Shown in pieces: positions 1 to 7,783 of a stretch of 25,460 nt of DNA. A program made the position numbers and the translations under genes. Below the pieces are notes generated by a model. It saw nothing but the letters and a program-made list of their open reading frames with translations, was not told the origin of the DNA and did no database searches. Numbering within the stretch: the first letter of the stretch is position 1; each line of letters begins with the position of its first letter. Source of the DNA: Bacillota bacterium (GTDB taxonomy: Bacteria > Bacillota > Bacilli > Paenibacillales > NBRC-103111); the NCBI GenBank assembly GCA_023393235.1, contig JAEWMH010000179.1, forward strand, positions 1-25,460, written 5' to 3'.

Positions 1-30
1 GAGCTGTACACCGCAGCCCAAAAGAAATAA
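1..30 (+). CDS. 3' end of an upstream gene (partial)
   Basis: Reading frame 1 gives the tail ELYTAAQKK followed by a TAA stop at 28-30. A strong hairpin terminator follows about 30 bp later, so this looks like the end of a plus-strand gene that enters from the left. Only nine codons are visible, so the product cannot be named. A Lys-rich tail would suit an ABC-transporter sugar-binding lipoprotein next to an AraC regulator, but that is a guess from context. Confidence 0.4.
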   Translation, partial: ELYTAAQKK

Positions 31-60
31 ATCCTATATAAGTAAGAGATAACCGCAAGA

Positions 61-89
61 AAGGGGATGTGCGAACCGCACATCCCCTT
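61..89. terminator. Bidirectional intrinsic terminator
   Basis: A perfect 12-bp stem (AAGGGGATGTGC at 61-72, GCACATCCCCTT at 78-89) closes a 5-nt loop. A pyrimidine/T-rich run follows on the plus side and an A-rich stretch precedes it. It lies between the convergent ends of the upstream fragment and the AraC-type gene and can serve both. Confidence 0.8.
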
Positions 90-107
90 CTCCTTTATCC
101 GGCCGTT

Positions 108-2405
108 CTATTCCTCGGCATCCAAACCCTTCCCGCGGCTGAACTCCTTGTATTGGGTCGGATTCATCCCCTCCATTTTCTTGAATATCCGGTGAAAGTT
201 GCTGTGCTGGAATCCCGATTGCTCCGCCACCTCGCTGATCAGAAGCTCCGTATCCCGGAGCAATTCCTTGGCCTTATTCATCCGGACCTCCATCAGGTAA
301 TCCAAGAAATATTTGCCCGTTACCTGCTTGAAGGCTCTGCTCAGGAAAAACAGGGTGGTGCCCGTATGCTCCGCACAGCTCTCCGGTGAGATATCCTTCA
401 TGTAATATTGCCGGATATAGTCCACCGCCTGTTCGGCAGCCCGTTTGGTCTGGACATCCGTCCGCCGGACAATTTCCTGGAGATACGGCTTTACAATTTT
501 CTCCCGGAACCATTCCAGAATAAGCCGGGGCTCACGGATTTGGGACAGGGATTCATATAGATTCACCCCTTTGAACAACCGGCTGGGATGGATCCCCGAT
601 GTCATAACCGCATGCTGGATGCTTCCCAGCAGCTGCAGCATCCCCAGCTGCACCTCGATCTCCTTAGCCCCCTCCACCGTAAGCGCCGTCAGAAAGGAAT
701 CCAGAAGCTGACAGGTAAGCTCCTCCTGCCCGCTCTGCAGCGCCTGAATCAGCTCCTTCTCCAGGGCTAACGGATATTGAACCTCCTCAACCGCAGGGGT
801 ATCCGTACTGCCGTCCATGTAGATAACCTGATTACCGCTTAAGATATTGCGGAAGGCTGCCAACTGCCGGGCTCCCTCGAAGGCCGTAGGAATCTCCGTA
901 ATCCAGCTGACGGGCTGGCTTACCACCATGGTCACATGCATGTTCAGAACCTGGTTGAATGTTTGGGTCAGCTCCTCCGAAAAAGCCTGGAGCTTGCCGG
1001 CAGGCGGCTCATGGTTAGGCGCCAAAATAAGCAGCGCAGCTTTGAGGTTATGGAAGTTGACGGCATTATGCTGTTCAAAATGCTGCCCCGCTAATTCACT
1101 GATGATATTCACCGCCGCGAAGGTTGCCAGCCCCTCATCGCCGAACTTGAATTTGCCTTCGCGGTCCGTGATTCCCGTCAGCTGCATATAGACCACAACA
1201 AATTGCCTGTCGCGGATATCCCATTTCAAGCTCTCCATCCGGCGCTTCAGGTCTTCCTCCGAATACGCATAATAATAGCCTTGGATCAGCTGGCGCAGGA
1301 AGCTTTCCCTGACATGGGGCAGCTGGCCGGATAACCGGCTTCGCATCTCGTCGCTTTGTTCATGGAGCAGACTCCACCTTTTTTCAATAACCGCGAATTC
1401 ATCCTCCTTGTTGTAGGACATATGCTGGTCTCCCGCCAGATGCCGGGCCAGACGCTTCACAGGAGAATAGATGCGGTGGGACGCAAACCAGGAAAGCAGC
1501 CCCGCCAGCACCAGAGCAACAATGCTGAGCGTAAAGATAAGCTTGGAGATAAACAGCACGGGCAAGGTAATACTCGGTACAGGTGAGGCGGAAACATAAG
1601 TCCAGTTGGACGCGATTCTGCTGAAGGTTCCGTAGGACACCGTATAGGTGACACCCTGCCAATCGTAGAAAAAGGACCGTTTGGACGGCTCCTCCCCGAT
1701 CTTCTCCCGCAGGGCCTTCACCAGTGGAGCCTCCTCACTCGCCCCGCTGGCCGAAAAATAAAGATCTCCCGAATCCTGGATCAGGAAGCTTTCCTCTTCG
1801 TTATAGGGCATCAGCGATTTCAGCATGCTGGCGATTTTGTCCGAATCCAGCCGCAGCAATAAGGCGCCGAAGGGCTGGGAGCTTCCTCCCGGAATATGCT
1901 GCACCAGAGTAAGGTCCTTTTCACCCGGATGATCGGGATCGAACGCCCACTGGGTCCAGTAGGAAAGTTTGTCCGTCTTCAGCAGATCTTCGTAAACCCG
2001 CTTGAACGTATCCTCGCTAATGGGGGAATATTGGGGGTCAAACAGAACAGCCGCAGGCTTAACCAGACTTAGCTCCACCCGCTTGGTTAAGGTATTGGAG
2101 CCCTCCATCACCAGAAGGGTCTGGGTAATATCCTTCACCCGGTCATAATTTTTGTGGAAATCCACTTCCGCAAGTGTGTAATCAAACTGGTTGTCGGAAG
2201 CCCAGTGGGACAGCATCACCTCCAGATTGGTCAGCTGCTGGTCCATATTGCGAGCGCCCTGTTCAATCTGCAATTGATGAAGATGAAGCAGCTCGCTTTC
2301 CAGACGGCTGCCCCCCATCCAGTATACCAACGCGGCAATAATAAAGCCGGGGATACTGGAAATGGTGAGAATGATCGCCAGACTCTTCTTATAAGGATGC
2401 TTCAA
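108..2405 (-). CDS. Membrane-anchored AraC-family transcriptional regulator
   Basis: This 765-residue protein has the architecture common in Paenibacillus sugar loci. A TM helix lies at about 8-30, an extracytoplasmic Cache-like sensor at about 31-280, a second TM helix at about 281-306, a HAMP-like stretch at about 308-355, and a cytoplasmic middle region follows. The C-terminal double helix-turn-helix of the AraC/XylS family spans about 656-756 (DYIRQYYMKDIS, then LLISEVAEQSGFQHSNFHRIFKK and NPTQYK). It should sense an extracellular ligand, probably a sugar, and activate nearby uptake or hydrolase genes. The start is a TTG codon at 2405 preceded by GGTGA with 6-nt spacing; no better ATG fits before TM1. 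It converges on the upstream fragment across a shared terminator. Family assignment is secure; ligand and targets are unknown. Confidence 0.92.
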   Translation of the reverse strand: MKHPYKKSLAIILTISSIPGFIIAALVYWMGGSRLESELLHLHQLQIEQGARNMDQQLTNLEVMLSHWASDNQFDYTLAEVDFHKNYDRVKDITQTLLVMEGSNTLTKRVELSLVKPAAVLFDPQYSPISEDTFKRVYEDLLKTDKLSYWTQWAFDPDHPGEKDLTLVQHIPGGSSQPFGALLLRLDSDKIASMLKSLMPYNEEESFLIQDSGDLYFSASGASEEAPLVKALREKIGEEPSKRSFFYDWQGVTYTVSYGTFSRIASNWTYVSASPVPSITLPVLFISKLIFTLSIVALVLAGLLSWFASHRIYSPVKRLARHLAGDQHMSYNKEDEFAVIEKRWSLLHEQSDEMRSRLSGQLPHVRESFLRQLIQGYYYAYSEEDLKRRMESLKWDIRDRQFVVVYMQLTGITDREGKFKFGDEGLATFAAVNIISELAGQHFEQHNAVNFHNLKAALLILAPNHEPPAGKLQAFSEELTQTFNQVLNMHVTMVVSQPVSWITEIPTAFEGARQLAAFRNILSGNQVIYMDGSTDTPAVEEVQYPLALEKELIQALQSGQEELTCQLLDSFLTALTVEGAKEIEVQLGMLQLLGSIQHAVMTSGIHPSRLFKGVNLYESLSQIREPRLILEWFREKIVKPYLQEIVRRTDVQTKRAAEQAVDYIRQYYMKDISPESCAEHTGTTLFFLSRAFKQVTGKYFLDYLMEVRMNKAKELLRDTELLISEVAEQSGFQHSNFHRIFKKMEGMNPTQYKEFSRGKGLDAEE

Positions 2406-2452
2406 GGATGTTCACCACTGGTTTTAAGTCGTCATCAAATAATTATTATTCA

Positions 2453-2481
2453 ATTGTATACGCTTCCATGATATCGTACAA
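2453..2481 (-). promoter_or_regulatory. Candidate promoter of the AraC-type gene
   Basis: On the minus strand TTGTAC (2481-2476) and TACAAT (2458-2453) are separated by 17 bp, in an AT-rich 254-bp gap between divergent genes. The hexamers also form an ATTGTA...TACAAT inverted pair. No other gene is seen in 2406-2659. Confidence 0.4.
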
Positions 2482-2659
2482 TGTGATAATATTCAATTTT
2501 ATATAAAAATATTAAGCTAACCAGGATGATTCCTATCATTATTATATGGAATTGGCGATAAAAAAAGGAAATTGTCGAAGAACAGAGAATATTAAAATTT
2601 GGCAGGCCTAAAAGAATTTAGAATCCGATATGTTGGCACATCCAGGAGGGAAATCGTCG

Positions 2660-4309
2660 ATGCGTTACACGAAGAAGCTTATGCAAGTTTTGCTTTGTCT
2701 TTTGGTGGCACTCCCTTGTTTCATGATCGCTCAGCCAAAAGCCGAAGCGGCATCCTATTCTTCCTATTGGTATCCCAAAGGAAAGGTCGGGTTAAAAAAA
2801 CCGACCATCGTTTTTGAGTTTATGTCCAGCGATATTACACCCGATTTCAGAAGTTATACCATGAAAATCGACAAGGTAAAAGTGGATGCCCAGTGGAGCT
2901 TGGGCAGGATGGTGCTTTCCTATACGCCGACAGAAGATCTGCAGCCGGGAGAGCATACCGTGGATATTGTATTGGAGCTGAAGGATACCGACTATCTGCC
3001 GCTTGAGAAAAGCTGGACCTTCCGGGTTGACGAAAAAGCTGTTTCCGACCCGCCTTCCACACCTACAACCGAGCAAGCCGAAGGCATCAAGGCCATTAAT
3101 GATTACCGGGCAGTCCACGGGCTAAAGCCCCTTGCCTTCAATAAAAATCTGACCTATGCGGCCAAACTCCACGCCCAATATCTGAATACAAACAAGGTCG
3201 CCCAGACTGATGCCTCGATGCACGAAGAGGATAGCAAGCTCCCCGGTTATATCGGCAGCAAGCTGTCTGAGCGCGGTATGTATGCAGGGTATGCCGGGAA
3301 CTTCTCGGAAGATGTATCTTACAACGGAAGCCCGCAAGCAAACATTACCCATGCTATCGATAGTCTCTTTGACGCCCCTTACCACCGGATGCCGTTCTTA
3401 ACGCTCGATGCTGTTGAGATTGGTTTGGACAAACAGGGCGGCTATACGGTAATAGAGTTTGGTTTAACGAATGAATGGGACTCGCAGCTAGTTGTTTCTC
3501 CAGCTCCCGGTGACCCTTATGTTCCCGTTGATTTTGACGGTCATGAGATCCCGGATCCGATCCGGAAGCATACCGGCGCCAAATATCCGGTCGGTTATCC
3601 GATTATGGCCCAACTCTCAGGAAGATTCGTAAGAGATGTGAAGTTGGTGGAATCCAAGCTGACGGACAGCACCGGCAAGCAGTTGGACCTATTATTGAAT
3701 ACACCGGCAGACGATGATCATATGCAGAACGAGGTTATGCTTATCCCAGCCAAACCTCTCGCCCCGGATACGGTCTACACCGCCTATGTGAAATTATCCG
3801 TTATTGAAGACAATCAACCCAAAATCTATGAAAAAAAGTGGAATTTCCGTACGGAGCCCGTGGATTATCTGGGCAGGACGAAGCTGCATAAGGATTCCGC
3901 CGCATATGTGAAGAAAATGAATCCTACCGGTGAGTTGAAGCATACGGTGTCCTTCGGGCTGACTGATGATGGCTTTATTCTGGATGATATCAGAGTGCCG
4001 ATGAAGCAAAAGCCGATCATTAAGGACGGGAGCTCTTATCTTTGGATACGGGATTTGGCCAAGGCACTTGGGGCATCTGTAACATGGGGTGATGAGCAGA
4101 AGGCAGCCATTTACACCAAACAAGACCGAATTGTCACCGTCTATACCACCAAAAATGCTTATGCGCTTAATGGTGTGGAGGTGGAGACGGATTCCCCTGC
4201 AATATTGGATAATGATACAACGATCATTCCGGTGAGGCTCCTATCCGAAGTGCTTGGCGCAAAAGTGGACTATTTGGACATTGCGCAGATGGTGATCATT
4301 AGCTACTAA
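2660..4309 (+). CDS. Secreted CAP-domain protein with copper-amine-oxidase-N-like domain
   Basis: This 549-residue exported protein starts at the ATG at 2660, ten bases after AGGAGG (2644-2649); an in-frame ATG ten codons earlier has no such site. Residues 1-30 form a signal peptide ending near AEA. An Ig-like segment (about 40-125) precedes a CAP/SCP domain at about 140-270 (EGIKAINDYRAVHGLKPL, AAKLHAQYLN, SEDVSY, then a C-terminal VIEFG strand). Another beta-rich segment follows at about 310-400. The C-terminus (about 455-547, SSYLWIRDLAKALGA and TTIIPVRLLSEVLGA) matches the copper amine oxidase N-terminal stalk domain common in Paenibacillus. CAP proteins of bacteria are extracellular with mostly unknown activity. 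It stands alone, ending in a terminator shared with the SLH gene. Confidence 0.85.
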   Translation: MRYTKKLMQVLLCLLVALPCFMIAQPKAEAASYSSYWYPKGKVGLKKPTIVFEFMSSDITPDFRSYTMKIDKVKVDAQWSLGRMVLSYTPTEDLQPGEHTVDIVLELKDTDYLPLEKSWTFRVDEKAVSDPPSTPTTEQAEGIKAINDYRAVHGLKPLAFNKNLTYAAKLHAQYLNTNKVAQTDASMHEEDSKLPGYIGSKLSERGMYAGYAGNFSEDVSYNGSPQANITHAIDSLFDAPYHRMPFLTLDAVEIGLDKQGGYTVIEFGLTNEWDSQLVVSPAPGDPYVPVDFDGHEIPDPIRKHTGAKYPVGYPIMAQLSGRFVRDVKLVESKLTDSTGKQLDLLLNTPADDDHMQNEVMLIPAKPLAPDTVYTAYVKLSVIEDNQPKIYEKKWNFRTEPVDYLGRTKLHKDSAAYVKKMNPTGELKHTVSFGLTDDGFILDDIRVPMKQKPIIKDGSSYLWIRDLAKALGASVTWGDEQKAAIYTKQDRIVTVYTTKNAYALNGVEVETDSPAILDNDTTIIPVRLLSEVLGAKVDYLDIAQMVIISY

Positions 4310-4328
4310 CCGCAGAAATTCGGTACAA

Positions 4329-4374
4329 AAAAACAGCTCCTGCAGAGGATTCTTCTCCTGCAAGAGCTGTTTTT
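4329..4374. terminator. Bidirectional intrinsic terminator
   Basis: An 11-bp stem (AAAAACAGCTC at 4329-4339, GAGCTGTTTTT at 4364-4374) has extra pairing inside the loop. A-run and T-run on the two sides make it work in both directions, between the convergent CAP and SLH genes. Confidence 0.85.
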
Positions 4375-4377
4375 CTA

Positions 4378-6006
4378 TTAATGTACGGTCACATAGGTGG
4401 TAGCCCGTTCACCGTTAGGCAGCACAGCGCTCATTTCAAAAGAGGTTACACTGCCGGACATACTTACTGTTCCATCCTGCCCGACAGTGACGCTACCGCC
4501 CTCGATGTCAGACACAATAAACAGAGTGCCTAAGGCAAAATTGTATTTCTTTGCCTCGCCCTTTTCATATTTGATGCTGAAGTTGTCTGTTACAACTAGA
4601 CCCATAGCTTCATATGCATCAAACTGGGTGGAATTCGCTAAAATATGTTCATAACTGGTGTTTTCCGCCTTAATAGCTTGAGAGGCGACATGGTCTCCTT
4701 TTACGGTAACCGTTGTCTGTATCATTTTGGTGTCCCCATTCACCGCTTTGAAGAGTACGGTAACCGAAGCGGTTCCTGGCTTCACACCGAGGATGTAGCC
4801 GCGGTTATCTGCGGACACGCCTGTTTTAACAACACTCACATCGGACGAAGTGATACTCTGGACAAGGCCAGGCGCAGCAACCTCCTCCCCTCCAGCATTC
4901 GTCACCTTAATTTTGATTTCCTTGGCGAATTTGCTAACTGCCGGGTTTTCGGCATTGGCCTTTGTATCTAAGCCGCTGCTGCCTGTGGCTGCTTCTGTTA
5001 AGCCACTATCAATTACATTGGCAAGCTCATACATTTGCGATAAGTTATAAGTGTAGCCGCCAGCGGAAACGGAACCTGTGGTGGCTGGTGCGTCAAGTTT
5101 GAACGCTGCAGTAGCTTTCTTAATTTGCGAAGCCTCTAGCCCGCCCAAGGTAACGGTGTAATCACCGGCCGTCAGAGCGGAAGCGGCTGTCAGGGTAGCG
5201 GTCTTCTTGTCAGCAGACCATTGGGCTGTGGTTTGGACAGCTTGAGTGCCTTTATTCAGGGAGAGAGTAGCCTTGGCTGTATCCACTGCCCCATCGAAGG
5301 TCACCTGTACCTTCAGGTTATCGCTGGTCGGCTGAGCTGAAACCACAGACACAGGAGCTGCCGCGGGAGGAGTTACCGGCTTGTCCACCAGCTGCTTCAC
5401 GGTGTAGGAGCTGGTAACCAGATCAGCGCGGTTAGCCGCAGCATCGCCGGCCTTGCCCGCCGGATGGAAGCCAAGCTCGCCGGCTTGCTTCACCGCATCG
5501 GCATACCACACGGCTCCGGTGGTATTCACGGATTTGCCAAGTCCTCTCAGCAGGATGGCATCTAATTGGCCTGCCGTTACCTGTTCACCGGGGGCGAAGG
5601 TCGTATCCGTTACGCCGTCAATCAATCCTGCCTTACGGGCTGCTTCAACATAAGGAATGGCCCAGCCGTTGGCGGGATCCTCCGCACGGACATCAGAGAA
5701 GCCCGATGCGGTTACGGATGTATCCAAAGGCAGCTTATAAAGAAGGACTGCCACCTTGGCAAATTGGGCCCGGGTCATATTCTGGTCGATGCCGAAGGTA
5801 TCGCTGGACACACCCTCAAAAATATTGGCTGCCAGCATGGCGTCTACCTTGGCCTTCAAAGCAGGATCAGCATTCTGCAGGTCCTTAAAGCTCTCCGCTG
5901 TAAGAGTTGCCGCGAAGGATGTTCCCACAGGTTGTGTAAGCGCAGCGCCTGTATACAGGGAAACTGCCATGGTGCCGGTTGCAAGCAAAGCTACTATTTT
6001 TTTCAT
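4378..6006 (-). CDS. S-layer homology (SLH) domain surface protein
   Basis: This 542-residue secreted protein has a signal peptide (1-33, ending SFAA). SLH-type motifs follow: about 40-95 (FKDLQNADPALKAKVDAMLAA, FGIDQNMTRAQFAKVAVLL), about 102-158 (FSDVRAEDPANGWAIPYVEAA, FAPGEQVTAGQLDAILL) and a degenerate third at about 165-205 (WYADAVKQAGELGF). These normally hold proteins on pyruvylated secondary cell-wall polymer. After a Pro/Ala linker, beta-rich Ig-like segments run to the end, including a possible invasin/Big-like repeat at about 375-435. No catalytic domain is visible, so an adhesive or structural role is inferred. The ATG at 6006 has GGAGG only four bases upstream, a slightly tight but strong site. 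Confidence 0.88.
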   Translation of the reverse strand: MKKIVALLATGTMAVSLYTGAALTQPVGTSFAATLTAESFKDLQNADPALKAKVDAMLAANIFEGVSSDTFGIDQNMTRAQFAKVAVLLYKLPLDTSVTASGFSDVRAEDPANGWAIPYVEAARKAGLIDGVTDTTFAPGEQVTAGQLDAILLRGLGKSVNTTGAVWYADAVKQAGELGFHPAGKAGDAAANRADLVTSSYTVKQLVDKPVTPPAAAPVSVVSAQPTSDNLKVQVTFDGAVDTAKATLSLNKGTQAVQTTAQWSADKKTATLTAASALTAGDYTVTLGGLEASQIKKATAAFKLDAPATTGSVSAGGYTYNLSQMYELANVIDSGLTEAATGSSGLDTKANAENPAVSKFAKEIKIKVTNAGGEEVAAPGLVQSITSSDVSVVKTGVSADNRGYILGVKPGTASVTVLFKAVNGDTKMIQTTVTVKGDHVASQAIKAENTSYEHILANSTQFDAYEAMGLVVTDNFSIKYEKGEAKKYNFALGTLFIVSDIEGGSVTVGQDGTVSMSGSVTSFEMSAVLPNGERATTYVTVH

Positions 6007-6045
6007 GATACCTCCATAAAAAGAAAATAGAATAGGATAATACTA

Positions 6046-6074
6046 ACTATACATTGCTATAGACGGACTGTCAT
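6046..6074 (-). promoter_or_regulatory. Candidate promoter of the SLH gene
   Basis: On the minus strand ATGACA (6074-6069) and TATAGT (6051-6046) are 17 bp apart, about 40 bp upstream of the SLH start codon. This leaves a short untranslated leader. It fits a sigma-A promoter. Confidence 0.45.
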
Positions 6075-6080
6075 TGTCAA

Positions 6081-6343
6081 ATTGTTGCATACCGGAAGCA
6101 AAAAGTCTTTCCCATTCAAGATAATTCCTTCCAATGCCGTTTGCAATAGAAGAAATGCTTTTAATCAAAAAATCGTGTATGGCGGCCATCGAGCGGTTGC
6201 TTTATGGTCATTTCCTGGGAAATTAGCATAGGAAGTCGGATTTCCCCGCATATTCGCGTTAAATACGCGTGCAACCTGGGGTTTCGCCTGCGCTCTTTTT
6301 TTGGAACAAAGTCGTTACTCCTGATGGAAAAATATAAGAAGGA
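6081..6343. other. Intergenic stretch without a gene
   Basis: No convincing reading frame with a ribosome binding site is present. The notable sequence is the first copy of a 30-bp degenerate direct repeat (6261-6290), followed by a seven-T run (6295-6301). No clear terminator hairpin for the oxidoreductase gene was found. Confidence 0.5.
6261..6290. repeat. Direct repeat copy 1, downstream of the MarR-oxidoreductase pair
   Basis: This 30-bp segment matches 7714-7743 at 25 of 30 positions in the same orientation. The shared core is CAACCTGG, then GTTT and GCCTG. The two copies bracket the two-gene operon closely, so they may be the edges of a mobile or duplicated cassette, or members of a dispersed intergenic repeat family. 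Confidence 0.5.
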
Positions 6344-7216
6344 TTAATGGCTTCCTTTTTGCCAAGCCTGCAGGTTTTTTCTCACAAATTCCCGGAAGGT
6401 TTGCGGCTGTTTCCCCATGATCTTTTCAAAGGTGGATGTGACTGTTTTTGCCGTGCCCATACGGGTCATCATGTACAGCAAGCCCATTACCGTGGCGTAT
6501 CCCTTCTCCAGGCCGCGGACGTCTATCCAATATTTTTTCGCCAAAGACGGACGGGGATTTGCATAGGTAATCCTGCGGCCCAGCTCCTCTGTAAGGATAT
6601 TTTCCACTTGCCAATAATCGATTGCTTCGGGCCCTGTAATGGAGTAACCACAATTCCGGTGTTTTTCCGGCTCGGCCAGCACCTGGGCGGTCAATTCCCC
6701 AATATCCTCCGCATCGATGAAGCTGGTCAGGGCATTTTTCACAGGAACGACAATCCGGTCAAAATGCTTAATCTCAAAGGCATGAACACCGCTTAAGTTC
6801 TGCATGAAAAAGCTGGGCCGGATATGGCAATACGGCAATCCGGCGGCTTCAATGAATTTCTCAATTTTGTGGTGCGGGGGGACGGGATTTTTCTCAATTC
6901 CGATCAGGGACAGGAAGCACACGAGCCGGATGTTTCCCTGAAGCTTCAACGCTTCTATAAATGGCTTTATATCTGAGGGCTTACCCAGATGCGGCGGCCG
7001 CATCATAAAAACCCGGTCCACATCCTTTAACGCAGCTGCAAAGGTAGCTGGATCAGTAAAGTCGAATAAAACGCATTCCGCCTTCCCCTTATACCGACGC
7101 TCCAACTCATGTACGTTTATATCCCCCACTTTAACCTGCTGTCCGTTAGCTATCGCATATTGCGCAACATAACCGCCGACATTGCCCAACGCTCCGGTCA
7201 CCAAAATATTGCCCAT
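6344..7216 (-). CDS. NmrA-like NAD(P)-binding oxidoreductase
   Basis: This 290-residue cytoplasmic protein is of the atypical short-chain dehydrogenase/NmrA type. The N-terminus (NILVTGALGNVGGYVAQYA) carries the GxxGxxG nucleotide-binding loop at residues 8-14. VKVGDIN at strand 2 and VDRVFMMRPP after strand 4 follow the usual Rossmann order. The Tyr-x3-Lys pair of classical dehydrogenases is not seen (HHKIEKFIEAAGLPYCHIRPSFFMQNL instead), as in NmrA-like quinone reductases and redox-sensor proteins. Its ATG directly follows the TGA of the upstream MarR gene, with GGAGG inside that gene's end, so translation is coupled. The likely role is an NAD(P)H-dependent detoxification or redox enzyme under MarR control; the substrate is unknown. 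Confidence 0.85.
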   Translation of the reverse strand: MGNILVTGALGNVGGYVAQYAIANGQQVKVGDINVHELERRYKGKAECVLFDFTDPATFAAALKDVDRVFMMRPPHLGKPSDIKPFIEALKLQGNIRLVCFLSLIGIEKNPVPPHHKIEKFIEAAGLPYCHIRPSFFMQNLSGVHAFEIKHFDRIVVPVKNALTSFIDAEDIGELTAQVLAEPEKHRNCGYSITGPEAIDYWQVENILTEELGRRITYANPRPSLAKKYWIDVRGLEKGYATVMGLLYMMTRMGTAKTVTSTFEKIMGKQPQTFREFVRKNLQAWQKGSH

Positions 7217-7636
7217 TCACTTTTCCTCCAATAAAATGCGGTTTGCTTCGGTAAGGAGTCCGATAAGGGCATGAAAATGGGCAGCACCCATTTTTTCCCG
7301 AAGAACAGATATGGTTTTGTAATACTCCTCATAAGTGCTATCCACCAATTCCCGGGCTTTTTCCGTTGGACACAATATAAAGCTCCGGCCATCCTCCAAG
7401 GCAGGAATTTTATGTAAGTACCCTTTTTTCTGCAGGGAAGCAACCATATTGGTCGCCATGGCCTTGGAGAATTTAAAAAATTGTGCAACTCCCTTGGGAG
7501 TTTTCTCCCCATCAGACTTGCAGAGATAAATCAGCATCCCCATTTCACTGGAACGGACGGGGAGCTCCCGCTTGGTATGAATGTTCAGCCGGCAAAATAA
7601 TGATATTTGTTCAGAAGCATGAAAAATATCGTCCAT
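7217..7636 (-). CDS. MarR-family transcriptional regulator
   Basis: This 139-residue protein has the winged-helix core at about 50-100: TPKGVAQFFKFSKAMATNMVASLQKKGYLHK is the recognition region and ALEDGRSFILCPTEKA the wing. Flanking helices for dimerisation occupy both ends. The start at 7636 is chosen because TGGAGGG lies 5 bases upstream; a longer frame reaching 7681 would run through the operator and lacks a site. The gene is first in an operon with the oxidoreductase (stop and next start touch). A 44-bp inverted repeat covers its promoter, so autorepression relieved by a small effector is the expected mode. The effector is unknown. Confidence 0.88.
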   Translation of the reverse strand: MDDIFHASEQISLFCRLNIHTKRELPVRSSEMGMLIYLCKSDGEKTPKGVAQFFKFSKAMATNMVASLQKKGYLHKIPALEDGRSFILCPTEKARELVDSTYEEYYKTISVLREKMGAAHFHALIGLLTEANRILLEEK

Positions 7637-7649
7637 GATAACCCTCCAT

Positions 7650-7693
7650 ATAGTAAACCCGATGTACTTAATATAGTACATCCGGTTTACTAT
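7650..7693. promoter_or_regulatory. Palindromic operator over the MarR promoter
   Basis: Arms ATAGTAAACCCGATGTAC (7650-7667) and GTACATCCGGTTTACTAT (7676-7693) pair at 17 of 18 positions about an 8-bp centre, and one further flanking pair extends the symmetry inward. The repeat occupies the spacer and -10 of the minus-strand promoter. A bound MarR dimer, or two dimers given the length, would block RNA polymerase. Confidence 0.75.
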
Positions 7694-7698
7694 TTCAA
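7670..7698 (-). promoter_or_regulatory. Promoter of the MarR-oxidoreductase operon
   Basis: On the minus strand TTGAAA (7698-7693) and TATATT (7675-7670) have exactly 17 bp between them. The start codon is about 34 bp downstream of the -10. The whole core lies inside or against the palindrome. Confidence 0.65.
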
Positions 7699-7713
7699 TA
7701 GGCTTCTGAACTA

Positions 7714-7743
7714 AAATAGACGTACAACCTGGCGTTTTGCCTG
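7714..7743. repeat. Direct repeat copy 2, upstream of the MarR-oxidoreductase pair
   Basis: This is the second copy of the 30-bp repeat seen at 6261-6290, in the same orientation with 25 of 30 identities. It sits between the MarR promoter and the end of the broken hydrolase gene. Confidence 0.5.
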
Positions 7744-7783
7744 AAGGCTGTTGCGGTTCACACCAAGAATTGCTTAAAGCAGA

